Source: Pseudooceanicola marinus (GTDB lineage: Bacteria > Pseudomonadota > Alphaproteobacteria > Rhodobacterales > Rhodobacteraceae). From it: 64,000 nt of DNA. The notes below the pieces were generated by a model. That model was given only the letters and a program-made list of their open reading frames with translations. It did no database searches and was not told where the DNA came from. The translations under genes were made by a program, and so were the position numbers. The DNA lies in assembly GCF_002786295.1 (NCBI RefSeq), contig NZ_PGTC01000010.1, positions 310,001-374,000 of the forward strand. The letters are read 5' to 3'. Shown here piece after piece: positions 9,157 through 18,251 of the stretch; position 1 is the stretch's first letter; each line of letters starts with the position of its first letter.

Positions 9157-9546
9157 ATGGCAGAGGTGCTGGAGTTTCGAAATCCGCGGATCGAGCGGGG
9201 GCATCAGGCCTACCTGCGCGGCCTTTCCGCCGAAGACTGCGCGCTGCGCCACTATCGCGATCGGGGCGCGCGGTTCGAGGCGGCCCGCTGGCGTGGCGCC
9301 GGGGCCGAGATCGACCTGGTGCTGCGCGAAGGGGCGCGACTGGTTTTCGTCGAAGTGAAGGCGGGCAAGACCTTCGATCACGCGGCGCAACGGGTGAACT
9401 GGGCGCAGCTGCACCGCATCATGCGCGCGGCCGAGGTCTACGCCGGCCAGCATGGCGGCGCCTTCGTCGAAATGCGCATCGACGTGGCCCTGGTCGACGG
9501 GCAGGGCGCGGTTCAGATCCTCGAAAATGTGAGCATGGCGGCCTGA
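9157..9546 (+). CDS. yraN: YraN family protein (UPF0102, endonuclease-like fold)
   Basis: A 129-residue protein with the YraN pattern: RGHQAYLRGLSAE at the start, then GAEIDLVLREGARLVFVEVKAG, the D..E.K arrangement of a restriction-endonuclease-like fold. Its biochemical role is not established. I start at ATG 9157 (AAAGGG 7 nt upstream); a GTG at 9142 would add five residues. It follows rsmI by 31 nt, the usual order. Confidence 0.88.
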   Translation: MAEVLEFRNPRIERGHQAYLRGLSAEDCALRHYRDRGARFEAARWRGAGAEIDLVLREGARLVFVEVKAGKTFDHAAQRVNWAQLHRIMRAAEVYAGQHGGAFVEMRIDVALVDGQGAVQILENVSMAA

Positions 9547-9626
9547 CCGGCGGGCACAGCCCCCATTGCGGACCGGGCCGGGATGGGCCATCACCGTTCG
9601 GGTGATATCCAGCGGAGGCCCGAAAG

Positions 9627-10562
9627 ATGAAGATCGCGTTCCAGATGGACCCCGTCGGGGCCGTCGACATTGCTGCCGACAGCACCTTCCGCCTGGCCGA
9701 GGAGGCGCAGGCCCGAGGGCACGAGCTTTTCTACTACACCCCCGAACATCTGTCCTTCCAGGAAGGTCGCGTCATGGCACGCGGCCAGGCGATGACCGTG
9801 CAGCGCGTTCAGGGTAATCATGCGCAGCTTGGGCCGGAAGAGGAGGTCGACCTGTCGACCTTCGACGTGGTCTGGTTGCGCCAGGATCCGCCCTTCGACA
9901 TGTTCTACATCACGACCACGCATCTGTTGCAGCGGATTCATCCGAAAACGCTGGTGGTCAACGATCCCTTCTGGGTGCGCAACTTCCCCGAGAAGCTGCT
10001 AGTGCTCGATTTCCCCGGCCTGACGCCGCCCACCACCATCGCCCGCGACCTGGCCACGATCCGCGCCTTCAAGGAAAAGCACGGCGATATCATTCTGAAG
10101 CCGCTCTACGGCAACGGGGGCGCCGGGGTCTTCCGGCTGACCGCCGACGACCGCAACCTGTCCTCCCTGCATGAGCTGTTTACCGGCTTCTCACGCGAGC
10201 CGCTGATCGTGCAGAAATACCTCCCGGCCGTGTCCAAGGGCGACAAGAGGGTGATCCTGGTCGATGGCGGACCCGTCGGCGCCATCAACCGCGTGCCGGC
10301 CGCCGGCGAGACCCGCTCGAACATGCATGTTGGCGGCCGCCCCGAGAAGGTCGGCCTGACCGAGCGTGACCTGGAAATCTGCGCCGCCATTGGCCCGACC
10401 CTGCGCGAGAAGGGCCAGGTCTTCGTCGGCATTGACGTGATCGGCGATTGGCTGACCGAGATCAACGTGACCTCTCCCACCGGCATCCAGGAGTTGGAGC
10501 GCTTCGACGGCACCAATATCGCCGGCAAGATCTGGGAGGCGATCGAGGCGAAGCGCGCCTGA
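9627..10562 (+). CDS. gshB: Glutathione synthetase
   Basis: A 311-residue ATP-grasp enzyme that joins gamma-glutamylcysteine and glycine. The N terminus [10 protein letters not shown], the central [16 protein letters not shown] loop and the final [15 protein letters not shown] are standard GshB. Start ATG 9627 after GGAGGCCCGAAAG. It sits 80 nt after yraN and may belong to the same transcript. Confidence 0.96.
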   Translation: MKIAFQMDPVGAVDIAADSTFRLAEEAQARGHELFYYTPEHLSFQEGRVMARGQAMTVQRVQGNHAQLGPEEEVDLSTFDVVWLRQDPPFDMFYITTTHLLQRIHPKTLVVNDPFWVRNFPEKLLVLDFPGLTPPTTIARDLATIRAFKEKHGDIILKPLYGNGGAGVFRLTADDRNLSSLHELFTGFSREPLIVQKYLPAVSKGDKRVILVDGGPVGAINRVPAAGETRSNMHVGGRPEKVGLTERDLEICAAIGPTLREKGQVFVGIDVIGDWLTEINVTSPTGIQELERFDGTNIAGKIWEAIEAKRA

Positions 10563-10570
10563 TCGCAGGG

Positions 10571-10590
10571 GGCGGGCCAGTCGGCCCGCC
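10571..10590 (+). terminator. Hairpin after gshB (terminator-like)
   Basis: GGCGGGCC (10571-10578) pairs with GGCCCGCC (10583-10590) just after the gshB stop. There is no T-run, so it may be a Rho-assisted or processing hairpin. Confidence 0.5.
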
Positions 10591-10687
10591 ACGCGTCCCG
10601 GACCTCTGCCACAGGTCGCCCGCCTTTCCGTCTCGCGACCGGTCCTGGCAGACCGGTGGCCGGCGGATACAGACCGGCGTCAGCGGG

Positions 10688-12196
10688 TCAGCCCGCCATT
10701 CCCGGTACCCGGTAGGCCAGTGCCTCTGCCAGATGGGGACGGCGCACGGCCTCCGCGCCGTCCAGGTCCGCGATGCTGCGGGCCACCCGCAGCACCCGGT
10801 GATAGCCCCGCGCAGACAGGCCGAACCGTTCGGCCGCGCGCATCAACAGCTCGCGCCCTTCGGCATCCGGCGCGGCCACCTCGTCCAGCATCTCACCTGA
10901 CAGATCGGCGTTCAGGGCAATGCCCGTCGCCCCGTCGTATCGCCTGGCCTGGAGACGCCGGGCGGTCAGTACCCGGTCGCGGATCGCGGCCGAACTTTCG
11001 CCGGTCGCCGGCAGATCCAGCTGCCGATAGTCCACCGCCGGCACCTCAAGCCGCAGATCGAACCGGTCCATCAGGGGGCCGGAAATCTTGCCCAGATACT
11101 TCTCCGAACATTTCGGCGCCTTGGAGCAGGCTCGGCCCGCATCGTGCAGGTAGCCGCAGCGACAGGGATTGGCGGCCGCAATCAGCAGGAAGCGGCAGGG
11201 ATAGCGCACATGGGCATTGGCGCGCGACACGGTGACCTCGCCCGTTTCCATCGGCTGTCGCAGGGTGTCGAGGACGGCGGGCGCGAATTCCGGCATCTCG
11301 TCGAGGAACAGCACCCCGTTGTGCGCCAGGCTGATCTCGCCCGGCTGGGCGCCGCGCCCGCCGCCGACGATGGCGGCGGTGGAGGCGGTGTGATGGGGCT
11401 CCATGAAGGGCGGTGAACAGCTGAGCCCGCCGCCGTCCAAGAGCCCGGCCAGCGAATGGATGATCGAGGTTTCCAGCGCCTCGCGCGGGGCGAGGTCCGG
11501 CAGGAGGCCCGGCATCCTTTTGGCCAGCATGGATTTTCCCGCACCGGGCGGGCCGAGAAGCAGGATGTGGTGGCGCCCCGCGGCGGCAATCTCCAGGGCG
11601 CGCTTGGCCTTTTCCTGGCCGCGCACGTCACGCAGGTCGGGCGGCACGAGGCCGCGCGTCACGGTGCCGGCCTCGGCCTGGGGCAGGGGGGCCTGTCCCG
11701 TCAGATGGCGCACCAGGTCGCCCAGGGTGCCGGCGCCGATGACGCGCGTGGCCTCGCTCCAGGCCGCTTCGGCCGCAGAATCGGCGGCGCAGAGCAGGCC
11801 GCGCCCCTCGTCCGCCGCGCAGATGGCCGCGGGAAGGGCGCCGGCCACCGGGATCAGCTTGCCGTCCAGCGACAGCTCCCCAAGGGCCGCGTGTTCCTCC
11901 GCCGCCTCGGGGGGCACGACCTTCAACGCCGCGAGGATCGCCAGCGCAATGGGCAGGTCGTAGTGGCTGCCCGCCTTGGGCATGTCGGCGGGCGATAGGT
12001 TTATGGTGATCCGCTGCGAAGGCAGGGCGATGCGCATTGTGGCCAGGGCAGCGCGGACCCTTTCGCGCGCCTCTGACACCGCCTTGTCCGGCAGGCCGAC
12101 GATGGAAAAGCCGGGCACCCCGGGCGACAGTGCGCATTGCACCTCGACCGGGGCAGCCTCGGCGCCGTGGAAGGCGACGGTATAAGTCCTGAGCAT
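10688..12196 (-). CDS. comM: YifB/ComM family Mg-chelatase-like AAA+ ATPase
   Basis: A 502-residue ATPase with an N-terminal Lon-protease-like fold (PGVPGFSIVGLPDKAVSEA) and a Mg-chelatase domain with Walker A GPPGAGKSMLAK and Walker B LFLDEMPEF. A cysteine motif CRCGYLHDAGRAC follows. ComM is a branch-migration helicase used in natural transformation to extend donor-strand invasion. Two TTAACC half-sites lie 37-71 nt upstream (see the CtrA entry), consistent with the known CtrA dependence of comM in Rhodobacter. Monocistronic. Confidence 0.92.
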   Translation of the reverse strand: MLRTYTVAFHGAEAAPVEVQCALSPGVPGFSIVGLPDKAVSEARERVRAALATMRIALPSQRITINLSPADMPKAGSHYDLPIALAILAALKVVPPEAAEEHAALGELSLDGKLIPVAGALPAAICAADEGRGLLCAADSAAEAAWSEATRVIGAGTLGDLVRHLTGQAPLPQAEAGTVTRGLVPPDLRDVRGQEKAKRALEIAAAGRHHILLLGPPGAGKSMLAKRMPGLLPDLAPREALETSIIHSLAGLLDGGGLSCSPPFMEPHHTASTAAIVGGGRGAQPGEISLAHNGVLFLDEMPEFAPAVLDTLRQPMETGEVTVSRANAHVRYPCRFLLIAAANPCRCGYLHDAGRACSKAPKCSEKYLGKISGPLMDRFDLRLEVPAVDYRQLDLPATGESSAAIRDRVLTARRLQARRYDGATGIALNADLSGEMLDEVAAPDAEGRELLMRAAERFGLSARGYHRVLRVARSIADLDGAEAVRRPHLAEALAYRVPGMAG

Positions 12197-12232
12197 CCTG
12201 CGATCCCCCGCTTTGGCCGGATGGCCGAAACC

Positions 12233-12267
12233 ATGGTTAACGGGGCAGGTCTTAGGACTTGGTTAAC
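12233..12267 (-). promoter_or_regulatory. Putative CtrA half-sites upstream of comM
   Basis: Reading toward comM: GTTAACC at 12267-12261 and GTTAACCAT at 12241-12233, with their TTAACC cores 26 nt apart. TTAACCAT is the CtrA half-site described for Rhodobacteraceae. The proximal site is 37 nt before the comM start. Confidence 0.55.
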
Positions 12268-12291
12268 GCCTTCCGGGCGCGTCCGTGGCCG

Positions 12292-13167
12292 TCAGCCCAG
12301 CAGGGCGGCCACCTCCGGCCAGGCCAGGGCATCGTTGACGGTCTTGTCCCGGCAGGTGGGGTTGCAGAAGCCCAGGATGCGGCCGTCGATCTCCGCCAGG
12401 TCGGTGATGGCGCGACCGGAGAAGGGACAGGTTGCGTTGACGGGCATGCCTGCCTCGATCGCGCGGGCCGGCAAGGGGGCAGGTCCGGGCCAGGGGCCGC
12501 GCGGCAGGTCCGAGGGGTAGGGATCGCGCTCGACCACCTCGGTCAGGGCCAGCGCGCGCCAGCGGCGGAGCGAAGGGTGCGCCAGCATGGCGGTGGTATA
12601 GGCCGCCAGCCGGTCGGAGACGGGCAGGCCGTAGCCCGCGATGCGCAGGGCCACCGGCGCATAGAAGGTATCGGCCAGGGTCCAGTCGCCGAAGATCCAG
12701 GGGCCTTCGGTGCTGCGCTGCGTCTCGGCATGGGCAAAGAGCTCATCCAACCGGGCCAGATCGGCGGCGACCGCGTCACTGACCTCGAAACCCTTGTATT
12801 GCCCCAAAAGTTGCATCGGGCAGGCCCCGCGCAGGGCGGTGAAGCCCGCGTGCATCTCGGCCACCAGCCCGCGTGCGGCGGTACGGGCCGCGGGCGCGGC
12901 GGGCCAGAGCCCGGCGTCGGGATGGGCCTCGGCCAGGTGTTCGGCCATCGCCAGCGTCTCGCCCAGCACATGGCCCTTGGGCGTGCGCATCACCGGCAAC
13001 AGCCGCGCCGGCGCCAGGCCGTTTTCGGCCAGCTGCTGTGCCACGTTGCCGCCGTAGAGGTCGATCATGCGGGTCTTGACCGGCAGGCCGAATGGTTCGA
13101 ACATCAACCAGCCGCGCAGCGACCAGCTGGAATAGGTGCGGGCACCGATGAATAGCTCGTAGGGCAT
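12292..13167 (-). CDS. Glutathione S-transferase family protein with a Cys-containing C-terminal tail
   Basis: A 291-residue protein. An N-terminal thioredoxin-like GST domain (RTYSSWSLRGWLMFEPFGLP, with Ser as likely catalytic residue) is followed by an all-helical GST C domain. An extra segment of about 45 residues ends the protein: CPFSGR, then GFCNPTCRDK (C-x20-C-x3-C). This tail looks like a small metal-binding finger similar to YHS/TRASH modules and recurs, to my recollection, in Rhodobacterales GSTs. Substrate unknown. It is 95 nt upstream of comM on the same strand. Confidence 0.82.
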   Translation of the reverse strand: MPYELFIGARTYSSWSLRGWLMFEPFGLPVKTRMIDLYGGNVAQQLAENGLAPARLLPVMRTPKGHVLGETLAMAEHLAEAHPDAGLWPAAPAARTAARGLVAEMHAGFTALRGACPMQLLGQYKGFEVSDAVAADLARLDELFAHAETQRSTEGPWIFGDWTLADTFYAPVALRIAGYGLPVSDRLAAYTTAMLAHPSLRRWRALALTEVVERDPYPSDLPRGPWPGPAPLPARAIEAGMPVNATCPFSGRAITDLAEIDGRILGFCNPTCRDKTVNDALAWPEVAALLG

Positions 13168-13243
13168 GGGGATCTCCGCTGTTGTGCGGACAGCCTAGTG
13201 TCGAATTCGTATCACAAAAAATGATATTTTGAGCGCAAATCCA

Positions 13244-13831
13244 TCATGGATTGTGATTTATCTTCGCGACCCGCGCGCCCTCTGGCCGACCGCCGGGGCC
13301 GTAGTCGATATGGGTCACCGACAGCGGTTCGACCCGATGGCGCAGCACGTCGCGCGGGGCCTCGCCGCCGTGACGGGCGACCTGGCCCAGGATCACGGCG
13401 AAATGGCAGACCACGATCAGGTCGCCGCCCTCCCGCATCAACGCGTCCAGAGCGACGGAGGCCCGTGCAGCCATGGCGTTCCAGCTTTCGCCGCCGGGCG
13501 GTGCCACCTCGCCGGGGTCGGTCCAGTAGGCGCGGGACAGCTCGGGGTCGCGGGCCTCGATCTCCGGGGCGGTCAGCATTTCCCAGTCGCCGAAATGGAT
13601 CTCCCGCAGGGCGGGGTGGTCGGGCAGGCGCCTGCGGCCCGGCCCGGCCAGGGCATCGGCGGTCGCCCGCGTGCGTGTCAGATCGGAGGAAACCAGCCGA
13701 GCCTCGCGGGGCAGGAACTCGGACAGCGCGGCAATCCGCCGATGGTCGCTGAGGTCGGCGGGCAGGTCGGACCAGCCGACCATGCACTTCGCATGGGTCG
13801 GCCCGTGGCGGACGAGGAGCAGCCGGCTCAT
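13244..13831 (-). CDS. Histidine phosphatase (phosphoglycerate-mutase superfamily), possibly alpha-ribazole phosphatase
   Basis: A 195-residue branch-1 histidine phosphatase. It begins LLLVRHGPTH (catalytic RHG), carries SSDLTRTRATA and FGDWEM, and has the second histidine in VVCHFAVI. ATG 13831 overlaps the cobU stop by 4 nt (ATGA), so it is coupled to cobU. That context makes a CobC-type alpha-ribazole-5'-phosphate phosphatase in cobalamin nucleotide-loop assembly the best guess, but the family is broad. Confidence 0.8.
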   Translation of the reverse strand: MSRLLLVRHGPTHAKCMVGWSDLPADLSDHRRIAALSEFLPREARLVSSDLTRTRATADALAGPGRRRLPDHPALREIHFGDWEMLTAPEIEARDPELSRAYWTDPGEVAPPGGESWNAMAARASVALDALMREGGDLIVVCHFAVILGQVARHGGEAPRDVLRHRVEPLSVTHIDYGPGGRPEGARVAKINHNP

Positions 13832-14343
13832 GGCAGCTGCCCCTTCAGGACGTTGGGCAGACCGGCCACCACTTGCACCACGCAATCGGCCTCGCGGGCC
13901 AGCGCGATGTTCAGCCGCCCCTGCGCCTCGCGGAAGCGGCGGGTCAGCGCGTCGGCAGGCACGATGCCCTGACCCAGCTCGTTGGTGACCGTGACGACCG
14001 GGGCCGGGCAGGTGGCCAGCGCGGCCAGCAGGCCGGCCTGGGCCTTGTCCAGGTCGGCCCCGGAAAAGAGCTGATTGCTCAACCACATGGTCGCGCAATC
14101 GAAGAGGACGGGGACCTGTGCCGCCGCCAGCGCCGGCGCCGGATCCAGCGGCGCCTCGACCACCTGCCAGCCCGCGCCGCGCCGCGCGGCATGGGCCGCG
14201 ATCTTCGCCTCCATCTCCGCATCCTGGGCCTCGGCGCTGGCGAGATAGAGCCGTTCAGGCCCCAGGCCGCAGACCAGCGCTTCGGCAAATTCCGACTTCC
14301 CGGAGGCTGCGCCGCCGATCACAAGGATCCGTCGTGCCGACAT
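13828..14343 (-). CDS. cobU: Adenosylcobinamide kinase / adenosylcobinamide-phosphate guanylyltransferase
   Basis: A 171-residue CobU/CobP. The P-loop is [15 protein letters not shown]. Further family motifs are [23 protein letters not shown] and [11 protein letters not shown]. It phosphorylates adenosylcobinamide and then transfers GMP from GTP in B12 synthesis. ATG start at 14343, divergent from rpoH, coupled to the downstream phosphatase. Confidence 0.93.
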   Translation of the reverse strand: MSARRILVIGGAASGKSEFAEALVCGLGPERLYLASAEAQDAEMEAKIAAHAARRGAGWQVVEAPLDPAPALAAAQVPVLFDCATMWLSNQLFSGADLDKAQAGLLAALATCPAPVVTVTNELGQGIVPADALTRRFREAQGRLNIALAREADCVVQVVAGLPNVLKGQLP

Positions 14344-14468
14344 TTTTCTGCCTCCGTTTTGGAACCGAAAGGGGGTTCCGCGCGTATAGCTTGCGAAAGA
14401 GCCGAGTCAAAGAGGCGGCCAAAGGGCGCGCACCGCGCACCCCGCCAAACCGACAGAGGGGACTGAAC

Positions 14469-15344
14469 GTGCAGACCGAAACGATGACGATGCCGCTTTC
14501 GCGGGTGGCGATGAAGGCGGAACTTCTGGACGCCGAAACCGAGCTGGAACTGGCCTACGCCTGGCGCGACAAGCGCGACACCGCAGCCCTTCACCGTCTG
14601 GTGACCGCCTACATGCGACTGGCCATTTCGATGGCCTCGAAATACCGCCGCTACGGCGCTCCGATGAACGACCTGATCCAGGAAGCGGGGCTGGGCCTGA
14701 TGAAGGCGGCAGACAAGTTTGACCCCGATCGCGGTGTGCGCTTTTCCACCTATGCGGTCTGGTGGATCAAGGCCTCGATCCAAGACTACGTGATGCGCAA
14801 TTGGTCCATGGTGCGCACGGGCTCCACTTCCTCCCAGAAATCCCTGTTCTTCAACATGCGCCGTGTCCAGGCCCGTCTGGAACGCGAAGCCCTGGCGCGT
14901 GGTGAGGAGATCGACATGCACCAGCTGCGCCAGCTGATCGCGACCGAGGTCGGCGTGCCGCTGCGCGATGTCGAGATGATGGAAGGCCGCCTGTCGGGCT
15001 CCGACTTCTCGCTGAATGCGACCCAAAGTGCCGATGAAGAGGGGCGCGAATGGATCGACACCATCGAGGATGACGGCGCCGGCGCCGAGGATTTGGTCGC
15101 CGAAAGCCATGACCTGTCGGCCCTGCGCCGCTGGCTGGCGGGCGCCATGTCGAAGCTGAACGACCGCGAGCGTCACATCGTCGCCGAGCGCAAGCTGCGC
15201 GACACCCCCCGCACGCTGGAAAGCCTGGGCCAGGAGCTGGGCCTGTCGAAGGAACGCGTGCGCCAGCTGGAGGCCGCAGCCTTCACCAAGATGCGCAAGA
15301 GCCTGGAAGGCGCATCGAGCGAGGCGCAGGCCCTGCTGCACTGA
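14469..15344 (+). CDS. rpoH: Alternative sigma factor of the sigma-32 family, RpoHII-like
   Basis: A 291-residue sigma-70 family protein. Region 2 is clear (YMRLAISMASKYRRYG, DLIQEAGLGLMKAADKFDP, RFSTYAVWWIKASIQDYV) and region 4 carries LNDRERHIVAERKL and LGLSKERVRQLE. The stretch RTGSTSSQKSLFFNMRR is closer to the RpoHII paralogue of Rhodobacterales than to classical RpoH, as far as I recall. RpoHII acts downstream of RpoE in singlet-oxygen stress. I start at GTG 14469, with AGAGGGGA 7 nt upstream; ATG 14484 is the alternative. Terminator follows at 15388. Confidence 0.88.
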   Translation: MQTETMTMPLSRVAMKAELLDAETELELAYAWRDKRDTAALHRLVTAYMRLAISMASKYRRYGAPMNDLIQEAGLGLMKAADKFDPDRGVRFSTYAVWWIKASIQDYVMRNWSMVRTGSTSSQKSLFFNMRRVQARLEREALARGEEIDMHQLRQLIATEVGVPLRDVEMMEGRLSGSDFSLNATQSADEEGREWIDTIEDDGAGAEDLVAESHDLSALRRWLAGAMSKLNDRERHIVAERKLRDTPRTLESLGQELGLSKERVRQLEAAAFTKMRKSLEGASSEAQALLH

Positions 15345-15387
15345 GCCGCGCGGGCCTCACGGGCCAGGACAGAACCGACATTTCAGA

Positions 15388-15422
15388 GGCGGGCGTTTCC
15401 GGGTGGGGCGCCCGCCTTCGCT
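15388..15422 (+). terminator. Terminator after rpoH
   Basis: GGCGGGCG (15388-15395) pairs with CGCCCGCC (15409-15416), followed by TTCGCTT. It lies 44 nt past the rpoH stop. Confidence 0.65.
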
Positions 15423-15492
15423 TGTACCTGCCGGGGTGCCGTTCTACTCTGCCCGGCGACAGCCGCGTGGCGGCGAGAAAGCGGGGGCCACC

Positions 15493-16692
15493 ATGCTGGC
15501 AGGCAAGAGAATCCTTCTGATCGTCGGCGGTGGCATTGCCGCCTTCAAGATCCCCCAGCTGATCCGCCTGCTGCGTGGGCAGGGCGCCGCCGTCACCCCG
15601 GTGATGACCCGCGCGGCGGGAGAGTTCGTCACGCCGCTGACCCTGGCCGCGCTGGCCGGGGAAAAAGTGCATGAGGCGCTGTTCGACCTGACGTCAGAGG
15701 CCGAGATGGGCCATATCGAGCTGTCGCGCTCCGCCGATCTGGTGGCCGTGGCGCCCGCGACGGCCGACCTGATGGCGAAGATGGCGCAGGGGCACGCCGA
15801 TGACCTGGCCTCCACCCTGCTTCTCGCCACCGACACGCCCGTCCTGATCGCGCCCGCGATGAACGTGCGCATGTGGGAACATGCCGCCACGCAACGCAAC
15901 ATCGCCACGCTGAAGAGCGACGGAATCGCCTTCACCGGCCCCGATGAGGGCGACATGGCCTGTGGCGAATACGGCCCCGGTCGCATGTCCGAACCCGAGG
16001 TGATCCTGCAGGCGATCCGCGCCCATTTCACTGCCGGGCCGCTGTCCGGGCGGCGCGTGCTGGTGACCTCCGGCCCGACCCATGAACCCATCGATCCGGT
16101 GCGCTATATCGCCAACCGCTCATCGGGGGCGCAGGGCACGGCGATCGCCCGGGCGCTGGCCGATCTGGGCGCCGATGTCACCTTCGTCACCGGCCCCGCC
16201 GATGTGCCGCCGCCTGCGGGCGTCGAGGTGGTGCGCGTTGAGACGGCGCAGCAGATGCTGGAGGCGGTGGAGGCCGCCGGCCCGGTCGAGGCTGCCGTCT
16301 TCGCCGCCGCCGTGGCCGACTGGCGCGTGGCCTCCGCCTCGACCTCGAAGATCAAGAAGCAGAGCGGTGCGCCGCTGCCGGTGCTGGAGTTTGCGGAAAA
16401 CCCCGACATCCTCGCCACGATCTCGCACAAGACGACGGGCCGGCCCCGGCTGGTCGTCGGATTTGCCGCAGAGACGGATGACGTGGTGGCCCATGCCACG
16501 GCGAAACGGGCGCGCAAGGGCTGTGACTGGATCCTTGCCAACGACGTCAGCCCGGCGACGGGCATCATGGGCGGCACGGAAAACGCGGTGGTGCTGATCT
16601 CGGACGCAGGCGCCGAGGACTGGCCGCGCATGGACAAGACCGCGGTGGCCCAAAGGCTCGCCGCGCGCATCGCCGAGGCGCTGACCGCGTGA
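15493..16692 (+). CDS. coaBC: Bifunctional phosphopantothenoylcysteine decarboxylase / phosphopantothenate-cysteine ligase
   Basis: A 399-residue coenzyme A biosynthesis enzyme. The N-terminal flavin decarboxylase (CoaC) shows [10 protein letters not shown], the PAMNVRMW signature and [16 protein letters not shown] with its catalytic Cys. The C-terminal synthetase (CoaB) shows [22 protein letters not shown] and a KIKKQ lysine loop. ATG 15493 opens the protein in the usual way ([14 protein letters not shown]). The dut gene follows at once. Confidence 0.96.
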   Translation: MLAGKRILLIVGGGIAAFKIPQLIRLLRGQGAAVTPVMTRAAGEFVTPLTLAALAGEKVHEALFDLTSEAEMGHIELSRSADLVAVAPATADLMAKMAQGHADDLASTLLLATDTPVLIAPAMNVRMWEHAATQRNIATLKSDGIAFTGPDEGDMACGEYGPGRMSEPEVILQAIRAHFTAGPLSGRRVLVTSGPTHEPIDPVRYIANRSSGAQGTAIARALADLGADVTFVTGPADVPPPAGVEVVRVETAQQMLEAVEAAGPVEAAVFAAAVADWRVASASTSKIKKQSGAPLPVLEFAENPDILATISHKTTGRPRLVVGFAAETDDVVAHATAKRARKGCDWILANDVSPATGIMGGTENAVVLISDAGAEDWPRMDKTAVAQRLAARIAEALTA

Positions 16693-16721
16693 ACGGCTCT
16701 GAAGACTGGGAAAGAACGACA

Positions 16722-17183
16722 ATGCGGAAACTGGCCATTCGGATCATGTGGGACGAGGGCGCGGACCAGAGCCTGGGCCTGCCGGCCTATGAAAGTGAGG
16801 GCGCGGCGGGGGCCGACCTGCGCGCCAACCTGCCCGACCGGGGCGAGCTGGAGCTGGCGCCGGGGTCGCGCGCGCTGGTGCCCACGGGCCTGCGCCTGGC
16901 GATCCCCGAGGGATTCGAGGTGCAGCTGCGCCCCCGCTCGGGCCTGGCGCTGAAGCACGGCATCACCCTGCCCAACACCCCCGGCACCATCGACAGTGAC
17001 TATCGCGGCCCCCTCGGGGTGATCCTGCTGAACGCCGGGACGGAGCCTTTCATCGTCAGTCATGGCGATCGCATCGCGCAGATGCTGGTGGCGCCGGTGA
17101 TCCAGGCCCATTTTGCCCTGGTCGAAGAGCTGGACGAGACCGCACGCGGCGCGGGTGGCTTCGGCTCCACCGGGCGGGGCTAG
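16722..17183 (+). CDS. dut: dUTP diphosphatase
   Basis: A 153-residue trimeric dUTPase with all five motifs: [35 protein letters not shown] and GGFGSTGRG. It hydrolyses dUTP to dUMP, keeping uracil out of DNA and feeding the ThyX route encoded later in the window. I chose ATG 16722, which gives the usual length. A GTG at 16689 overlaps the coaBC stop (GTGA) and would add 11 residues; either could be used. Confidence 0.93.
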   Translation: MRKLAIRIMWDEGADQSLGLPAYESEGAAGADLRANLPDRGELELAPGSRALVPTGLRLAIPEGFEVQLRPRSGLALKHGITLPNTPGTIDSDYRGPLGVILLNAGTEPFIVSHGDRIAQMLVAPVIQAHFALVEELDETARGAGGFGSTGRG

Positions 17184-17189
17184 GGCCTG

Positions 17190-18251
17190 ATGGGCTGGAT
17201 CCTTTTCCTGGCCCTCGTGCTTTGGCTGGCCGGCGGGCAGTTCGGCGTCTCGCGCCGCGCGCGCGGCGCGGTGGTGCTTGGTGCCTACCTCTGCCTGCTG
17301 GCGCTGTTGTTCGTCCTGCCGGAACCCCACCCGATGCGTATGGCCCTCGGCCCCCGGGCCGCCTGGCTGATGCTGGGCGGTGTGGCGGTGGTGGTGCTGG
17401 CCTACCGGCGCGGCCTTGGCGCGCTGCGCGCCCGCGCCCATGGCAGGGAAGGGGAAGAGACGCCCACCGACCAGCCCGCGCGGCTGTTCTCCGAGGCCGA
17501 GCTGGACCGGTACGCCCGTCACATCGTCCTGCGCGAGTTGGGCGGACCGGGACAGAAGGCGCTGAAGGAGGCGCGGGTGCTGGTGATCGGCGCGGGCGGC
17601 CTCGGCTCGCCTGCGCTTCTCTACCTCGCCGCGGCGGGTGTGGGGCGGATCGGGGTAATCGACGCCGACACCGTCTCCGCCTCCAACCTGCAACGGCAGG
17701 TGATCCACCGTGATGCCGACATCGGCCTGCCCAAGGTGCAATCGGCCCAGGCCGCGCTGCGCGCGCTGAACCCGCATGTCGAGGTGCGCCCCTACCAACG
17801 AGCCTTCGACGACAGCGTCGCGACGGCGCTGATGGCCGACTATGACATCCTGCTGGACGGCAGCGACAACTTCGACACCCGCTACCTGGCGAACCGCGTG
17901 GCGGTGGCGGCCGGAAGGCCGCTGATCTCCGGCGCGCTGGCGCAATGGGAAGGGCAGGTCGCCGTCTTCGACCCCGCCCGCGGCGGGCCCTGTTACCAAT
18001 GCATCTTCCCCGAGGCCCCGGCGCCCGAACTGGCGCCCTCCTGCGCCATGGCCGGCGTCCTGGCGCCGCTGCCCGGCGTCGTCGGCGCCATGATGGCGGC
18101 GGAGACGGTGAAACGCATCACCGGCGCCGGCGCCACGCTCACCGGCGAGATGCTGATCTACGACGCCCTCTGGGGCGAGACCCGAAAAATCGCGCTGAAG
18201 CCCCGGGCCGACTGCCCCTGCTGCGGCGCAACCCGAAAGGACCGACCATGA
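17190..18251 (+). CDS. Membrane-anchored ThiF/MoeB/HesA family adenylyltransferase
   Basis: A 353-residue E1-like protein. Residues 1-75 hold about three membrane segments, absent from E. coli MoeB. The catalytic domain follows: ARHIVLRELGGPGQK, the nucleotide loop VIGAGGLGSPALLYLAAAGVG, and SNLQRQVIH. Zinc is probably held by CYQC and CPCC near the C terminus. MoeB adenylates the C-terminal glycine of MoaD, and ThiF does the same to ThiS; the partner here is not encoded nearby. It starts 6 nt after dut and overlaps the peptidase gene by ATGA. Confidence 0.85.
   Translation: MGWILFLALVLWLAGGQFGVSRRARGAVVLGAYLCLLALLFVLPEPHPMRMALGPRAAWLMLGGVAVVVLAYRRGLGALRARAHGREGEETPTDQPARLFSEAELDRYARHIVLRELGGPGQKALKEARVLVIGAGGLGSPALLYLAAAGVGRIGVIDADTVSASNLQRQVIHRDADIGLPKVQSAQAALRALNPHVEVRPYQRAFDDSVATALMADYDILLDGSDNFDTRYLANRVAVAAGRPLISGALAQWEGQVAVFDPARGGPCYQCIFPEAPAPELAPSCAMAGVLAPLPGVVGAMMAAETVKRITGAGATLTGEMLIYDALWGETRKIALKPRADCPCCGATRKDRP

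Noticed and set aside
14361-14390. GGAAC-N17-CGTA upstream of rpoH as an EcfG-type promoter
   Set aside because: The -10 part is not CGTT, the GGAAC is part of a GGAACC/GGTTCC inverted repeat, and EcfG/PhyR systems are rare in this order. No PhyR or NepR gene is nearby.
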